Position numbers and translations under genes: made by a program. Shown piece by piece: positions 36,806 to 46,891 of a DNA stretch of 64,000 nucleotides. Source of the DNA: Dehalococcoidia bacterium (GTDB taxonomy: Bacteria > Chloroflexota > Dehalococcoidia > Lucifugimonadales > UBA3495); the NCBI GenBank assembly GCA_022823505.1, contig JAJEIA010000098.1, positions 1 through 64,000 of the forward strand, in the 5' to 3' direction. Each line of letters opens with the position of its first letter. Position 1 is the first letter of the stretch. The notes under the pieces are model-generated. The model did not search any database. It saw only the letters and a program-made list of their open reading frames with translations, and was not told the origin of the DNA.

Positions 36806-38437
36806 ATGTCCATCACCCAACTCACCCGCAGCGCCGTGTACGGCCAGAATGGCATGGTCTGCTCGAACTCGCCCCTGGCGGCGGCGGCCGGACTCCGTGC
36901 AATGCAGGAGGGCGGCAACGCGTTTGATGCCGCCCTGGCCGTTGCGGCCGTGGAATGCGTCACCCTGGTTCCCGTTTGCGGCCTCGGCGGCGATTCGTTC
37001 ATCCTGGCCTACGACGCCAGGAGCGGCCGGGTCACCAATATCAACAGCAGCGGGGTCGCCGCCGCGGGCGCCGAGGCCGAGTACTACCGGGGCCAGGGCC
37101 TGGCTTTGATGCCCATACAGGGGCCGCACTCGATTTCAGTGCCCGGCGAGGCCGCCGCGTGGGAGACCATGCACCAAAGCTTCGGCACCATGCCCTTTGC
37201 CGAACTGCTGGCCCCCGCAATCCAGTACGCCGAGCTGGGGTTCCCTGTGTCACCCCGCATCGCGAGGTCCTTCGCCGGCAACGCCGAGTTGCTGGGCCGT
37301 TTCGCGGCCACCGCGGACATCTACCTGGCCAACGGCGGGCGGCCGCCCCGGGTCGGCGAGATCCTGGTCAACGGCGATCTGGCAAACACCATGCGAGCCG
37401 TTGCTGAGGGTGGCGCCGATGCCTTCTACCGCAGCGACATCACCAGGAAGATGGTCGAGGGCATCAACAGCGCCGGCGGACTGTTCATCGAGGACGACTT
37501 CGCCGGCCATTACGCCGACGTGGGCGAGCCCATCAGCACCTCGTACCGCGATCATACGATTTACCAGACCCGCCCGCCGTCCCAGGGGTTCCTGCTGCTG
37601 GAGATGCTGAACATCGTCAGCGGCCACGACCTGTCGTCGATGACGCCCAACTCGGCCGACTCGATACACCTGCTGGTGGAAGCGAAGAAGATCGCGTACT
37701 CGGACCGCAACCGTCTCGCTGGCGACCCCAATTTTGTTGACTGGCCCCTGGACGGCCTGCTGTCGACCGAGTATGCCGACATGCGCCGTGACCAGATCCA
37801 TCCCTTCCAGGCCGGCGACGAAGTCCGCCCCCTGGTCCCGGTGAATGGCCACGGCGATACCACGTACTTCTGCGTCGCCGATGGCGATGGCAACGCGGTC
37901 AGCTGGATCCACAGCCTGTCCAACGGGTTCGGCTCCGGCGTCGTCGCTCCCGGGACCGGCGTGCTTTTCAACAACCGCGCCGGGCGTGGATTCAGCCTCG
38001 AACCCGACCATCCCAACGTCATCGCGCCGGGTAAGCGCACCATGCACACTTTGAACTGCTACCTGACCACCGTTGACGGCGAGGTTTCCATAGTCGGCGG
38101 CACGCCCGGCGGCGATGTCCAGCCGCAGGTCGGGATCCAGATGTTGACCAAGCTGATTGACGGCGGACTGCAGCCCCAGGACGCCGTGGAATCGCCGCGC
38201 TGGCACAGCTTCCCCGGCACCGACCCGGCGACGATCAACCGCGCCGGTGAGCTCCGGGTCGAGGTGGGGATGCCCGACGATACGATCCGGGATCTGGGCC
38301 GGATGGGACACAACGTGGTGCAGAACCCGCTGGGTTCCTACCACGGCGTGGTGCAGCTCATCGTGCGCGACCGGCGTCGCGGCGTGCTGGCGGGCGCCTC
38401 GGACCCCCGGGGGGATGGCCAGGCTGTGGCCTACTGA
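36806..38437 (+). CDS. ggt: Gamma-glutamyltransferase-family Ntn hydrolase
   Basis: 543 residues. The large-subunit start CSNSPLAAAAGLRAMQEGGN and the autocleavage site HGDTTYFCVADGDGNAVSW are clear; Thr352 would be the nucleophile. FGSGVVAPGTGVLFNNRAG and GGTPGGDVQPQVGIQML are small-subunit motifs. No signal peptide is seen. It would act on gamma-glutamyl or acyl-amide bonds; the His usual after the second Thr is Tyr, so the donor may differ from glutathione. Two Shine-Dalgarno-like stretches precede the ATG; the nearer one, aggaggcgttacc, sets the start. Its TGA shares a base with the next ATG. Confidence 0.92.
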   Translation: MSITQLTRSAVYGQNGMVCSNSPLAAAAGLRAMQEGGNAFDAALAVAAVECVTLVPVCGLGGDSFILAYDARSGRVTNINSSGVAAAGAEAEYYRGQGLALMPIQGPHSISVPGEAAAWETMHQSFGTMPFAELLAPAIQYAELGFPVSPRIARSFAGNAELLGRFAATADIYLANGGRPPRVGEILVNGDLANTMRAVAEGGADAFYRSDITRKMVEGINSAGGLFIEDDFAGHYADVGEPISTSYRDHTIYQTRPPSQGFLLLEMLNIVSGHDLSSMTPNSADSIHLLVEAKKIAYSDRNRLAGDPNFVDWPLDGLLSTEYADMRRDQIHPFQAGDEVRPLVPVNGHGDTTYFCVADGDGNAVSWIHSLSNGFGSGVVAPGTGVLFNNRAGRGFSLEPDHPNVIAPGKRTMHTLNCYLTTVDGEVSIVGGTPGGDVQPQVGIQMLTKLIDGGLQPQDAVESPRWHSFPGTDPATINRAGELRVEVGMPDDTIRDLGRMGHNVVQNPLGSYHGVVQLIVRDRRRGVLAGASDPRGDGQAVAY

Positions 38438-39570
38438 TGCTTCGCGGTGCGCCGGATGCAATTGCCGTCGTGTGCAAAGGCATCAGGCTACCGGTTATCG
38501 CGGCCGTTACGCTGACCCTGGCGGTGTCGGCATGCGAACCGGCGGCGCCACCAAACCCGACGGTGCCGCCGCTGACTCCGGCGGCGGCAGTATCGACTCC
38601 GGGCGCCGCGGCCATGGGCGCCGCGCGAACGGCGACGCCGGCCGCCCCGTCGCCGGCTCTAGCGAGCCGGGCGGAACCACCGCGCGCGGAATCGGCCGCC
38701 GCCGCGTCACAACCGAAAGTGTCGGCGGCAATCGTGGCGCGAGCGAAGGAAAGGGTAGATGATCTGACCGGCCGGATGCTCCGGCCCCGACCGGTTGACA
38801 CCGACGTTCTCTGGGGCGCGCTTCTGACCCACCGCGCCCTGGGGATCAGAAACGACAACGCGCCGGACATTGATGCGCCGGCCAGGATGCTGGAGATGTG
38901 GCACTCCGGGAATCCGTGCTACGGGATGCTGGAGGCAGAAGTCGAGCAGTTGGGCGCGGCCCATCAGTTTGGGCCGGTGGAGTTCAATGCCTACTTCGAC
39001 CACATTTTGTTACAGGTGTCGCCATGCCTGGACGAACAATGGCCGAAGGTTGATGCTGAGCGGTTCTTCGCCAATTCCGACGCCGTCCGGGCCGCCCGTG
39101 TCTCCACCTGGTTCGACAGCATCTGGGACAGATCAAGGGCTGAGGCGCTGACGGAGCTGGACCATTGTCGGGCCGGCTTTTATGCCCACGCGCCAGCGGC
39201 CGTGTCAGCCGGAGCGGCGGCGGATCTCCACACCGCGTGGGGCGAGGCGATGGTCGAATTTTCCGAATGCCGCCAGCAGGCGCTGCGCGCGGAATTCCCG
39301 TTTGTGTATCTGGGCGAATCGCAGATGTTCGCGTTCGAACTCAACGACCGGTACACCCTGATAGCACTTCAGGCAACACTCGGCGGTCACCTGATCGCGA
39401 TCTCCATGCAGCGGCCCTACGACGAGTGTTGGCCGAAGTTCGAGGCCGACATACCGGAAATCGCGTTAGCCGAGGGTCCGGCGCAAATGGCGGAGTCCAG
39501 GAGCGCCGCGTTGCGCGCCCTGCGCGTGTGTATCCAGGAACTGCCCGAATACCACCCGTTCGGCGACTGA
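38437..39570 (+). CDS. Lipoprotein of unknown function
   Basis: 377 residues. The signal region ends in the lipobox AVSAC near residue 33, then an Ala/Pro/Thr-rich linker runs to about residue 85. The folded part (95-377) is helical with scattered Cys (GNPCYGML, VSPCLDEQW, LDHCRAGF, FSECRQQAL), possibly disulfides. I recognise no family. Its ATG overlaps the ggt stop (TGATG), so it is translated with ggt and may work with it at the cell surface. Confidence 0.65.
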   Translation: MLRGAPDAIAVVCKGIRLPVIAAVTLTLAVSACEPAAPPNPTVPPLTPAAAVSTPGAAAMGAARTATPAAPSPALASRAEPPRAESAAAASQPKVSAAIVARAKERVDDLTGRMLRPRPVDTDVLWGALLTHRALGIRNDNAPDIDAPARMLEMWHSGNPCYGMLEAEVEQLGAAHQFGPVEFNAYFDHILLQVSPCLDEQWPKVDAERFFANSDAVRAARVSTWFDSIWDRSRAEALTELDHCRAGFYAHAPAAVSAGAAADLHTAWGEAMVEFSECRQQALRAEFPFVYLGESQMFAFELNDRYTLIALQATLGGHLIAISMQRPYDECWPKFEADIPEIALAEGPAQMAESRSAALRALRVCIQELPEYHPFGD

Positions 39571-39606
39571 TGATCGCGGCGGTCGGGCGTAACGCGGCTC
39601 GTTGCC

Positions 39607-40140
39607 TCAGGCTTCCGGGAAGTAGTAGATCGCCGGCAGGCCGCGGTACCGCTCGTCGAAGTCCATGCCGTAACCCACCACGAAGCGGTTGGGGATGGTG
39701 AACCCAACGTAGTCGTACTGGACCTCAACCTCCCGGCGGTCCGGCTTGTCCAGCAGCGTGCAGTACCGCAACGAAGCCGGTCGCAACCCGTTGATGTATT
39801 CCGTCACGGCAACGCACGTGTACCCGGTGTCCGCGATGTCGTCCACGATCAGCACGTGCCGGCCCTCTATGTGCCGGGTTTCCAGCGTCCCGGTGACGCG
39901 GACATCGCCCGACGAAACGGTTCCGCCGCCATAGCTGTTGGCCCGCACGAATTCGAGGCGATGCACTTCGGCCCGGAGCAATCGCAGCAGGTCCGCCGTG
40001 AAGATCGCCGCCCCCTTGAGCACACTGACGACGACCACGCCGGTGGTGGCGTAGTCGCGGTCGATCTCGCGGGCCAGCGTGACCACGCCGGCGCGCAACT
40101 CGTCCTCGGGGATCAGGACGGCCAGACCGTCGCGTCGCAT
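39607..40140 (-). CDS. hpt: Hypoxanthine phosphoribosyltransferase
   Basis: 177 residues, normal for HPRT. PRPP-binding loop VLIVDDIADTGYT, an upstream VVVSVLKGAAIFTADLL (loop I), and YVGFTIPNRFVVGYGMDFD near the end (purine site). It salvages hypoxanthine and guanine to IMP and GMP. It lies 24 bases downstream of gyrB on the same strand. No clear ribosome site precedes the ATG, so coupling to gyrB translation is possible. Confidence 0.95.
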   Translation of the reverse strand: MRRDGLAVLIPEDELRAGVVTLAREIDRDYATTGVVVVSVLKGAAIFTADLLRLLRAEVHRLEFVRANSYGGGTVSSGDVRVTGTLETRHIEGRHVLIVDDIADTGYTCVAVTEYINGLRPASLRYCTLLDKPDRREVEVQYDYVGFTIPNRFVVGYGMDFDERYRGLPAIYYFPEA

Positions 40141-40164
40141 CGCGAAGAACCCGGGAGGGAAGGG

Positions 40165-42201
<2,037 letters not shown>

Positions 42202-42230
42202 TCAACGCGATTACTGTAACGCAGTACAAC

Positions 42231-42243
42231 AATATGCAGTATC
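42231..42243. promoter_or_regulatory. Lone operator-like palindrome upstream of gyrB
   Basis: aatatgcagtatc differs by one base from the first zinc-locus site, aatacgcagtatc, and fits AATA-N5-TATC. It lies 75 bases before the gyrB ATG. A single 13-bp match may be chance; a second ACTG-N5-CAGT palindrome is nearby (42214-42226). Confidence 0.25.
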
Positions 42244-42370
42244 AGCGCGCGTAGCATTATACCAAATCCGGCGTTACTTTGCCATGCAGGGCGTGTCAGG
42301 AATTCATCGATTTTAGGAAATTCGCCAGATTCTTCCGGCAATTTCGAGCCGCATCAGAACCGATTCCGCG

Positions 42371-42829
42371 TCAATCGGCGCGTGCCCCGCCCGGCCCGTC
42401 CCCGGCCTGTGGGTGGTACCAGTCACCCGAGAGTAGGCTGGCGATAGCCAGGCGCATGGGTTCGAACAATGGTTGGGGCGGCTCTCGCAGCGGAAACCAA
42501 CCGTAATCGCAGAACGAGCCGTCGATGGCCTGGGGAACCGGGTCCTGCTCGCCAATGTCGCCCAGGAACTCCACATCAACATAGTGGCGGTCATAAGCAA
42601 CAATATTGCTCAGGCAGAGCACGCGGAGGTCTCCCACCGCCACTCCGAGCTCTTCCATCGCCTCCCGGCGCGCACAATCTTCCAGGGTTTCCCCGAACTC
42701 CAGGTGGCCACCCGCCGATCCCCACGTCGCCTCGCCGTGCGCTCCCCGCCGCTGCGCCAGGAACACCTTCCCGCCCCTGATGAATACGACCCCCACACCC
42801 ACCAGTGGCCTGTCTGCCTGCGTACTCAC
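42371..42829 (-). CDS. NUDIX hydrolase
   Basis: 152 residues from a GTG start (STQADRPLVGVGVVFI follows). The NUDIX box is complete: GGHLEFGETLEDCARREAME then ELGV. N-terminal KVFLAQRRGAHGEATW is like NUDT15/MTH1-type nucleotide hydrolases. It probably hydrolyses a nucleoside diphosphate derivative. The gene is divergent from the inositol-phosphatase-like gene. Confidence 0.9.
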   Translation of the reverse strand: MSTQADRPLVGVGVVFIRGGKVFLAQRRGAHGEATWGSAGGHLEFGETLEDCARREAMEELGVAVGDLRVLCLSNIVAYDRHYVDVEFLGDIGEQDPVPQAIDGSFCDYGWFPLREPPQPLFEPMRLAIASLLSGDWYHPQAGDGPGGARAD

Positions 42830-42950
42830 GGCCGCAGTATAGCACGGGGACAGTTCGACCCCGGACGACCAGCGTGCGCGTTCGGTTGTCGGCCGGGAAC
42901 GGCGGGTGCTAGACTGCGCCATCCTATCTGCCCCTTGCGAGTTAGCCCTG

Positions 42951-43781
42951 ATGCCCGCTGAAACCGTCGACGAACTGCCCATTTCGCGCTCCGGCCAATC
43001 CGCACTGGCGGTTTGCGAATCCGCTGCGCGCCGCGCCGGTGAGTTGGTCCTCGGGCGTTTCCGGACCGACGTGGAAGTCAGCCTCAAGGGCCGCGCCAAC
43101 GTGGTCACCGACGCGGATCTGGCCTCCGAGAAACTGATCCTGGAATACGTGGCCAGCGAATACCCCGATTTCGGCATCCTCTCCGAGGAGTCCGCTCCCG
43201 TTTCCGGCTCGTCGCCGTATACCTGGGTGGTGGACCCCATTGACGGCACGCGCAACTTCGCCGAGGGCATTCCCCATTTCTGCGTGGTGGTTGCCATCGC
43301 CGACGGCGACCAGGTGGTGTGCGGCGTCACCTACGATCCGGTCCGGGACGAGATGTTCGCAGCCCAAAAGGGGCACGGCGCCACGCTGAACGGCCAGCCG
43401 GTCACCGTATCAGACCGCGACGACATCGACGAGGCGGTGCTGGGTTTCGATCTCGGTTACAACTTCGATCAGGCCAAGCTGCTGCTCGAGCTGGCCGCCG
43501 GCGTCTGGCCCAGGGTCCAGGGGTACCGCCTCATGGGCTCCAGCGCGCTGAGCCTCGCCTACGCCGCCTGCGGCCGCATCGACCTGTACTTCCACCACAG
43601 CCTGTCGGCGTGGGACATCGCGTCCGGCGTCCTGCTGGCGCGGGAGGCTGGCGGCCAGGTGCTGGACCGGGCGACACTGAAAGACGCCACCCTGTTTTCC
43701 CCGGGCCTCATCGTCTCCAATCCGGCGCTGGTGGAGCAGTTCCTGGCCCTGACGGAAGGAGCCGCCTGGCGCACGATGTGA
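42951..43781 (+). CDS. Inositol-monophosphatase-family phosphatase
   Basis: 276 residues. The metal sites are intact: ILSEES (Glu), WVVDPIDGTRNFAEGIPHFC (Asp pair and Thr) and SAWDIASGVLLAREAGG (last Asp). It hydrolyses a phosphate monoester such as inositol phosphate, histidinol phosphate or a nucleotide 3'-phosphate; the exact substrate cannot be told. It heads a plus-strand series with the dipeptidase-like gene 78 bases on. Confidence 0.92.
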   Translation: MPAETVDELPISRSGQSALAVCESAARRAGELVLGRFRTDVEVSLKGRANVVTDADLASEKLILEYVASEYPDFGILSEESAPVSGSSPYTWVVDPIDGTRNFAEGIPHFCVVVAIADGDQVVCGVTYDPVRDEMFAAQKGHGATLNGQPVTVSDRDDIDEAVLGFDLGYNFDQAKLLLELAAGVWPRVQGYRLMGSSALSLAYAACGRIDLYFHHSLSAWDIASGVLLAREAGGQVLDRATLKDATLFSPGLIVSNPALVEQFLALTEGAAWRTM

Positions 43782-43859
43782 ACGTGACCCCGTTGCCCAC
43801 GGTTGCCGTCACGGGTGTTCCGCATGGGCGCTTGACCGTAGATGAAAGGAGGGTTGTCC

Positions 43860-44972
43860 ATGGTCACTCAGATTTTCGAAATGGTCCGCGAGGTCGGTCG
43901 GGTGCCGTCGTCCGAGGTGCCGCTCAGCGCCGCCGAGCAGACGCGCTTCGAGCGCATCATGGACCAGGCGGTGATGATCGACGTTCACCAGCACCCCTTC
44001 CTGCTGCCGGAGGACATGGACCGGTTCATCGAGTTCCTGCGGACCAGCCGCTACCAGTACGGATACCAGGCGGTGGAGGCCGGGGGCTGGTCGGCGGTGA
44101 CCACCGCCAGCGCGTTCAGCGGGTTCAAGAGCACCACCGACATGTCCTTCATGGAATACGAGGACATCGCCGCCGAGGTCGGCGGGATGTTGGCGGACGT
44201 GGCTACCCAGGACAACATCGTGCGCGTGGGCAATGCGGACGAGATCCTGGCCGCGCGCCAGCAGGGCAAGATTGGTTTCCTGCCGACCTTGGAACACCTG
44301 GCCATCGGCAACCGCATCGAGCGCGTGGACGCCCTGTTCGGCATGGGTGTGCGCTTGGCCGGCATCACCTACAACCGCCGCAACTTCATCGGCGACGGCC
44401 AGACGGAGCGTAACCCGGGCGGCCTCAGCGACTTCGGCGTGGAGGTGGTTCACCGTATGAACGACCTGGGCATGGCTGTTGACCTGTCCCACGCCTCCAC
44501 GCCCACCGCCATGGACGCCATCGAGGTGTCCCGCGCCCCCACGGTGTTCAGCCACAACGCCTCCTATACCTTGCGCCCCAACGGTCGCACCCGCAAAGAC
44601 GAGGAGCTGGTGGCCTGCGCCCGCAACGGCGGCCTGGTCTGCATCACCGCCGTACCCAACTCCCTGAGCGACGACCCCGAACAGGACATCGAGTGTGTTC
44701 TGGATCACTACGACTACATGGTCAACCTGGTGGGCGTCGATCACGTGGGCATCGGCACGGACACCACGGTGGGCGACCACGTGGCGTTCCACCGCGTGCT
44801 GTTGGGACGGGGGCCGGACCAACTGCCGGCGCCGTACCTCAACGGCCTCGAGTCGCCGGCCGACGGCAAGAACATCGTACGCGGCCTGATTCGACGCGGC
44901 CATTCCGACGAGGACGTGCTCAAGATAGTGGGCGGAAACGCCCTGGACTACTTCCGGCGCGTCATCGGGTGA
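43860..44972 (+). CDS. Membrane-dipeptidase-like (M19) metallohydrolase with HxH metal motif
   Basis: 370 residues, TIM barrel of the renal dipeptidase family. Metal ligands: the first motif reads IDVHQHPF, so the usual HxD is His43-x-His45; then LPTLEHLAIG (bridging Glu), VDLSHAS and VFSHNAS (His pair). GVDHVGIGTDTTVGDH is the family C-terminal motif. No signal peptide is seen, unlike the eukaryotic enzyme. The HxD-to-HxH change makes it more like amidohydrolases, so the substrate may not be a dipeptide. aaaggaggg before 43860 decides the start. Confidence 0.88.
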   Translation: MVTQIFEMVREVGRVPSSEVPLSAAEQTRFERIMDQAVMIDVHQHPFLLPEDMDRFIEFLRTSRYQYGYQAVEAGGWSAVTTASAFSGFKSTTDMSFMEYEDIAAEVGGMLADVATQDNIVRVGNADEILAARQQGKIGFLPTLEHLAIGNRIERVDALFGMGVRLAGITYNRRNFIGDGQTERNPGGLSDFGVEVVHRMNDLGMAVDLSHASTPTAMDAIEVSRAPTVFSHNASYTLRPNGRTRKDEELVACARNGGLVCITAVPNSLSDDPEQDIECVLDHYDYMVNLVGVDHVGIGTDTTVGDHVAFHRVLLGRGPDQLPAPYLNGLESPADGKNIVRGLIRRGHSDEDVLKIVGGNALDYFRRVIG

Positions 44973-45002
44973 TTGGGTCGGCGAGGCCAGGGCGGAGGAT
45001 CC

Positions 45003-46073
45003 ATGGCTGACTCACAGAGTTGGGCGCACCTGGTGGGCAGTGTCCCGCTGCCCGACGCGGAAACGGTGTTCCGCACCGTCAGCGACGCGTGGGGTCGGCA
45101 CCTGCGCCGCGTCTCCGACGGTGAAACGGGCCGTCGCGGCCGCTGGATCTGGTTCCAGCGGGAAATGCTGGAGCAGCATCCGGCGATGGAACCGGACCCG
45201 GATGAACCGCCCTATGCCCTGTATCAATGGGATGGTCAGCTGCTGCGGGAGACTTCGTACATCCGGTTCCGCCACGGCGTTGACCCGGCCGCCGTTGACT
45301 TTCCCACCGGGTACGCCGAGGCGGCGCTGGAGTCTTTCGACCTGTACACCCGCTTGCAGGGCGACGGAGTCATACCCTCGGAACCGCTATTCCAGGTGTC
45401 GCTGCCCACCCCCATGGCCACGGCGTACATGTACGTGAGCCCGTCGGCCCGCGACGCGTACCTGCCCGCCTACGAACGGGCTTTGCTGTCGGCAGTGGAT
45501 GAAATCCTCGCGTCCACGGAGCACGACCGCCTGTCGATCCAGTGGGACGTGTGCCAGGAAGTGCTGCTGTTTGAGGACTACTTCCCCCACCGCCCGGACG
45601 ACTACAAGGAGCAGGTATTCGCCGAACTGGGACGCTTGGGCAACGCGGTTCCCGAGACGGTGGACCTTGGATACCACCTGTGCTACGGATCTCCCCGCGA
45701 CGAACACCTGGTCATGCCAAAGGACATGGGGATCCTCGTTGAGATCGCCAACGCGATCGCCGCGCGACTGAACCGACGGCCGGACTTCATCCACATGCCC
45801 GTGCCCCAGGACCGCACGGACCGCGAATACTTCCGGCCCCTGGAGGGGCTGCGGCTGCCCGCCGAAACTGAACTGATCCTGGGCTTGATCCACCATGACG
45901 ACACCGCCGGCGACCGGTCCCGCGTCGACGCGGCTCGCGAGTTCGTTGGTTCGTTCGGGGTGGCCAGCGAATGCGGCTGGGGACGCACCGACCCGGCGCG
46001 GGTTCCCGGCCTGCTGGACAGTCACCGTCGCGCGGTGGAGTACATCAACGCCGTACGAGCACCGGCCACGTGA
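45003..46073 (+). CDS. MetE-like (cobalamin-independent methionine synthase C-terminal) barrel protein
   Basis: 356 residues: a single barrel, unlike the roughly 750-residue MetE. LVGSVPLPDAE and SDGETGRRGRWIW form the N-terminal pattern. The zinc-thiol motif is preserved as GYHLCYGS (His225, Cys227), and the later Cys is in ASECGWGRTDPARV (Cys324). It could transfer a methyl or other group to or from a thiol, as MetE-like core proteins do. GGAGGATCC precedes the ATG. The dipeptidase-like gene ends 30 bases upstream and a PPOX-like gene follows by 10. Confidence 0.75.
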   Translation: MADSQSWAHLVGSVPLPDAETVFRTVSDAWGRHLRRVSDGETGRRGRWIWFQREMLEQHPAMEPDPDEPPYALYQWDGQLLRETSYIRFRHGVDPAAVDFPTGYAEAALESFDLYTRLQGDGVIPSEPLFQVSLPTPMATAYMYVSPSARDAYLPAYERALLSAVDEILASTEHDRLSIQWDVCQEVLLFEDYFPHRPDDYKEQVFAELGRLGNAVPETVDLGYHLCYGSPRDEHLVMPKDMGILVEIANAIAARLNRRPDFIHMPVPQDRTDREYFRPLEGLRLPAETELILGLIHHDDTAGDRSRVDAAREFVGSFGVASECGWGRTDPARVPGLLDSHRRAVEYINAVRAPAT

Positions 46074-46083
46074 GGGTTTTGAG

Positions 46084-46527
46084 ATGATCCAGCTTACCGA
46101 GGAAATGTCGAGCCTGGTCAACCGGGCGCGGGACGACGGCTACCCCTGCATCGTGGCCACCGCCTCCGAGGACGGCACGCCCAACTGCGGTTACATCGGC
46201 ACCGTGCTCACGGTGGGCGACGACACGCTGATCTACCGCGACCGCACCGGCCGCAACCCGTTGGACCACATCGAGGCGAACCCGAAGGTCATTGTCCTGT
46301 TCCGGAACACTGAGCGGGACACCGGCTGGAAGTTCCGCTGCACCGCCACCGTTTACCGGGACGGACCGGTCTTTGAGGATATGACCGACCGCCTGCTCCG
46401 GTCGGGGTTGGTGAACGAACGCTACCTGGAGGGCAGCGTGGGCGCCATCGTCGTGCTGCGCATCGACCAGGTGCTCACCCTGTTCGGCGAGTTACTGCAG
46501 GAGCGGGAGCCCGGATTGCAGTGGTGA
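46084..46527 (+). CDS. Pyridoxamine-5'-phosphate-oxidase-like flavin/F420-binding protein
   Basis: 147 residues of the split-barrel PPOX fold: GYPCIVATASEDGTPNCGYI at the start, LIYRDRTGRNPLDHIEANPK with VIVLFRN (cofactor phosphate binding). These small proteins bind FMN, F420 or haem and reduce unsaturated substrates or nitro groups. It closes the series after the MetE-like gene and is followed by tRNA-Ser on the other strand. The exact role is unknown. Confidence 0.85.
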   Translation: MIQLTEEMSSLVNRARDDGYPCIVATASEDGTPNCGYIGTVLTVGDDTLIYRDRTGRNPLDHIEANPKVIVLFRNTERDTGWKFRCTATVYRDGPVFEDMTDRLLRSGLVNERYLEGSVGAIVVLRIDQVLTLFGELLQEREPGLQW

Positions 46528-46547
46528 CCGAGCCTTGGGCCGGTTGG

Positions 46548-46632
46548 CGGAGGGAGTGGGATTCGAACCCACGAACCCGCTAGGGTTAACGGTTTTCAAG
46601 ACCGTCGCAATCGTCCACTCTGCCATCCCTCC
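46548..46632 (-). tRNA. tRNA-Ser (anticodon UGA)
   Basis: The minus strand folds as a class II tRNA. The acceptor stem is GGAGGGA/TCCCTCC with discriminator G. The D arm is GGCAGAGTGGACGATTGC, the anticodon stem ACGGT/ACCGT around CTTGAAA (anticodon TGA), and a long variable arm TAACCCTAGCGGGTTCG follows. The T arm is GTGGGTTCGAATCCCAC. The 3' CCA is not encoded. Discriminator G and the long variable arm confirm serine. Confidence 0.96.
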
Positions 46633-46693
46633 AGAGCGCCGGAGTTCCATTGTAATCCGCCGGCTTGTGGGCGTACAGGCCGACTAGCGCTCA

Positions 46694-46812
46694 CGCGTAC
46701 CCGGTTTGTCATCGCGAGAAGCATAGCGACGTGGTGATCTCGTTCCCGTGCCGGCTCCTTTTGACCCGCGAGATTGCCCCGCTTCGCTCGCAATGACCCA
46801 GGTGGGTACGCG
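46694..46812. repeat. Dispersed inverted-repeat element, copy 3
   Basis: Bounded by cgcgtaccc (46694-46702) and gggtacgcg (46804-46812), a perfect 9-bp inverted repeat. Inside are gtcatcgcgagaagcatagc on the left and gcttcgctcgcaatgac on the right, as in the 1600-1743 copy but with diverged centre. It lies between tRNA-Ser and the flavin monooxygenase gene. Confidence 0.7.
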
Positions 46813-46891
46813 CGAGCGGGAAGCACGTCGTCCGAACTCGGGCGTCCGACGGCTATAATGTCCGGCACCGCATCACCCATGGAGCCGCTCA

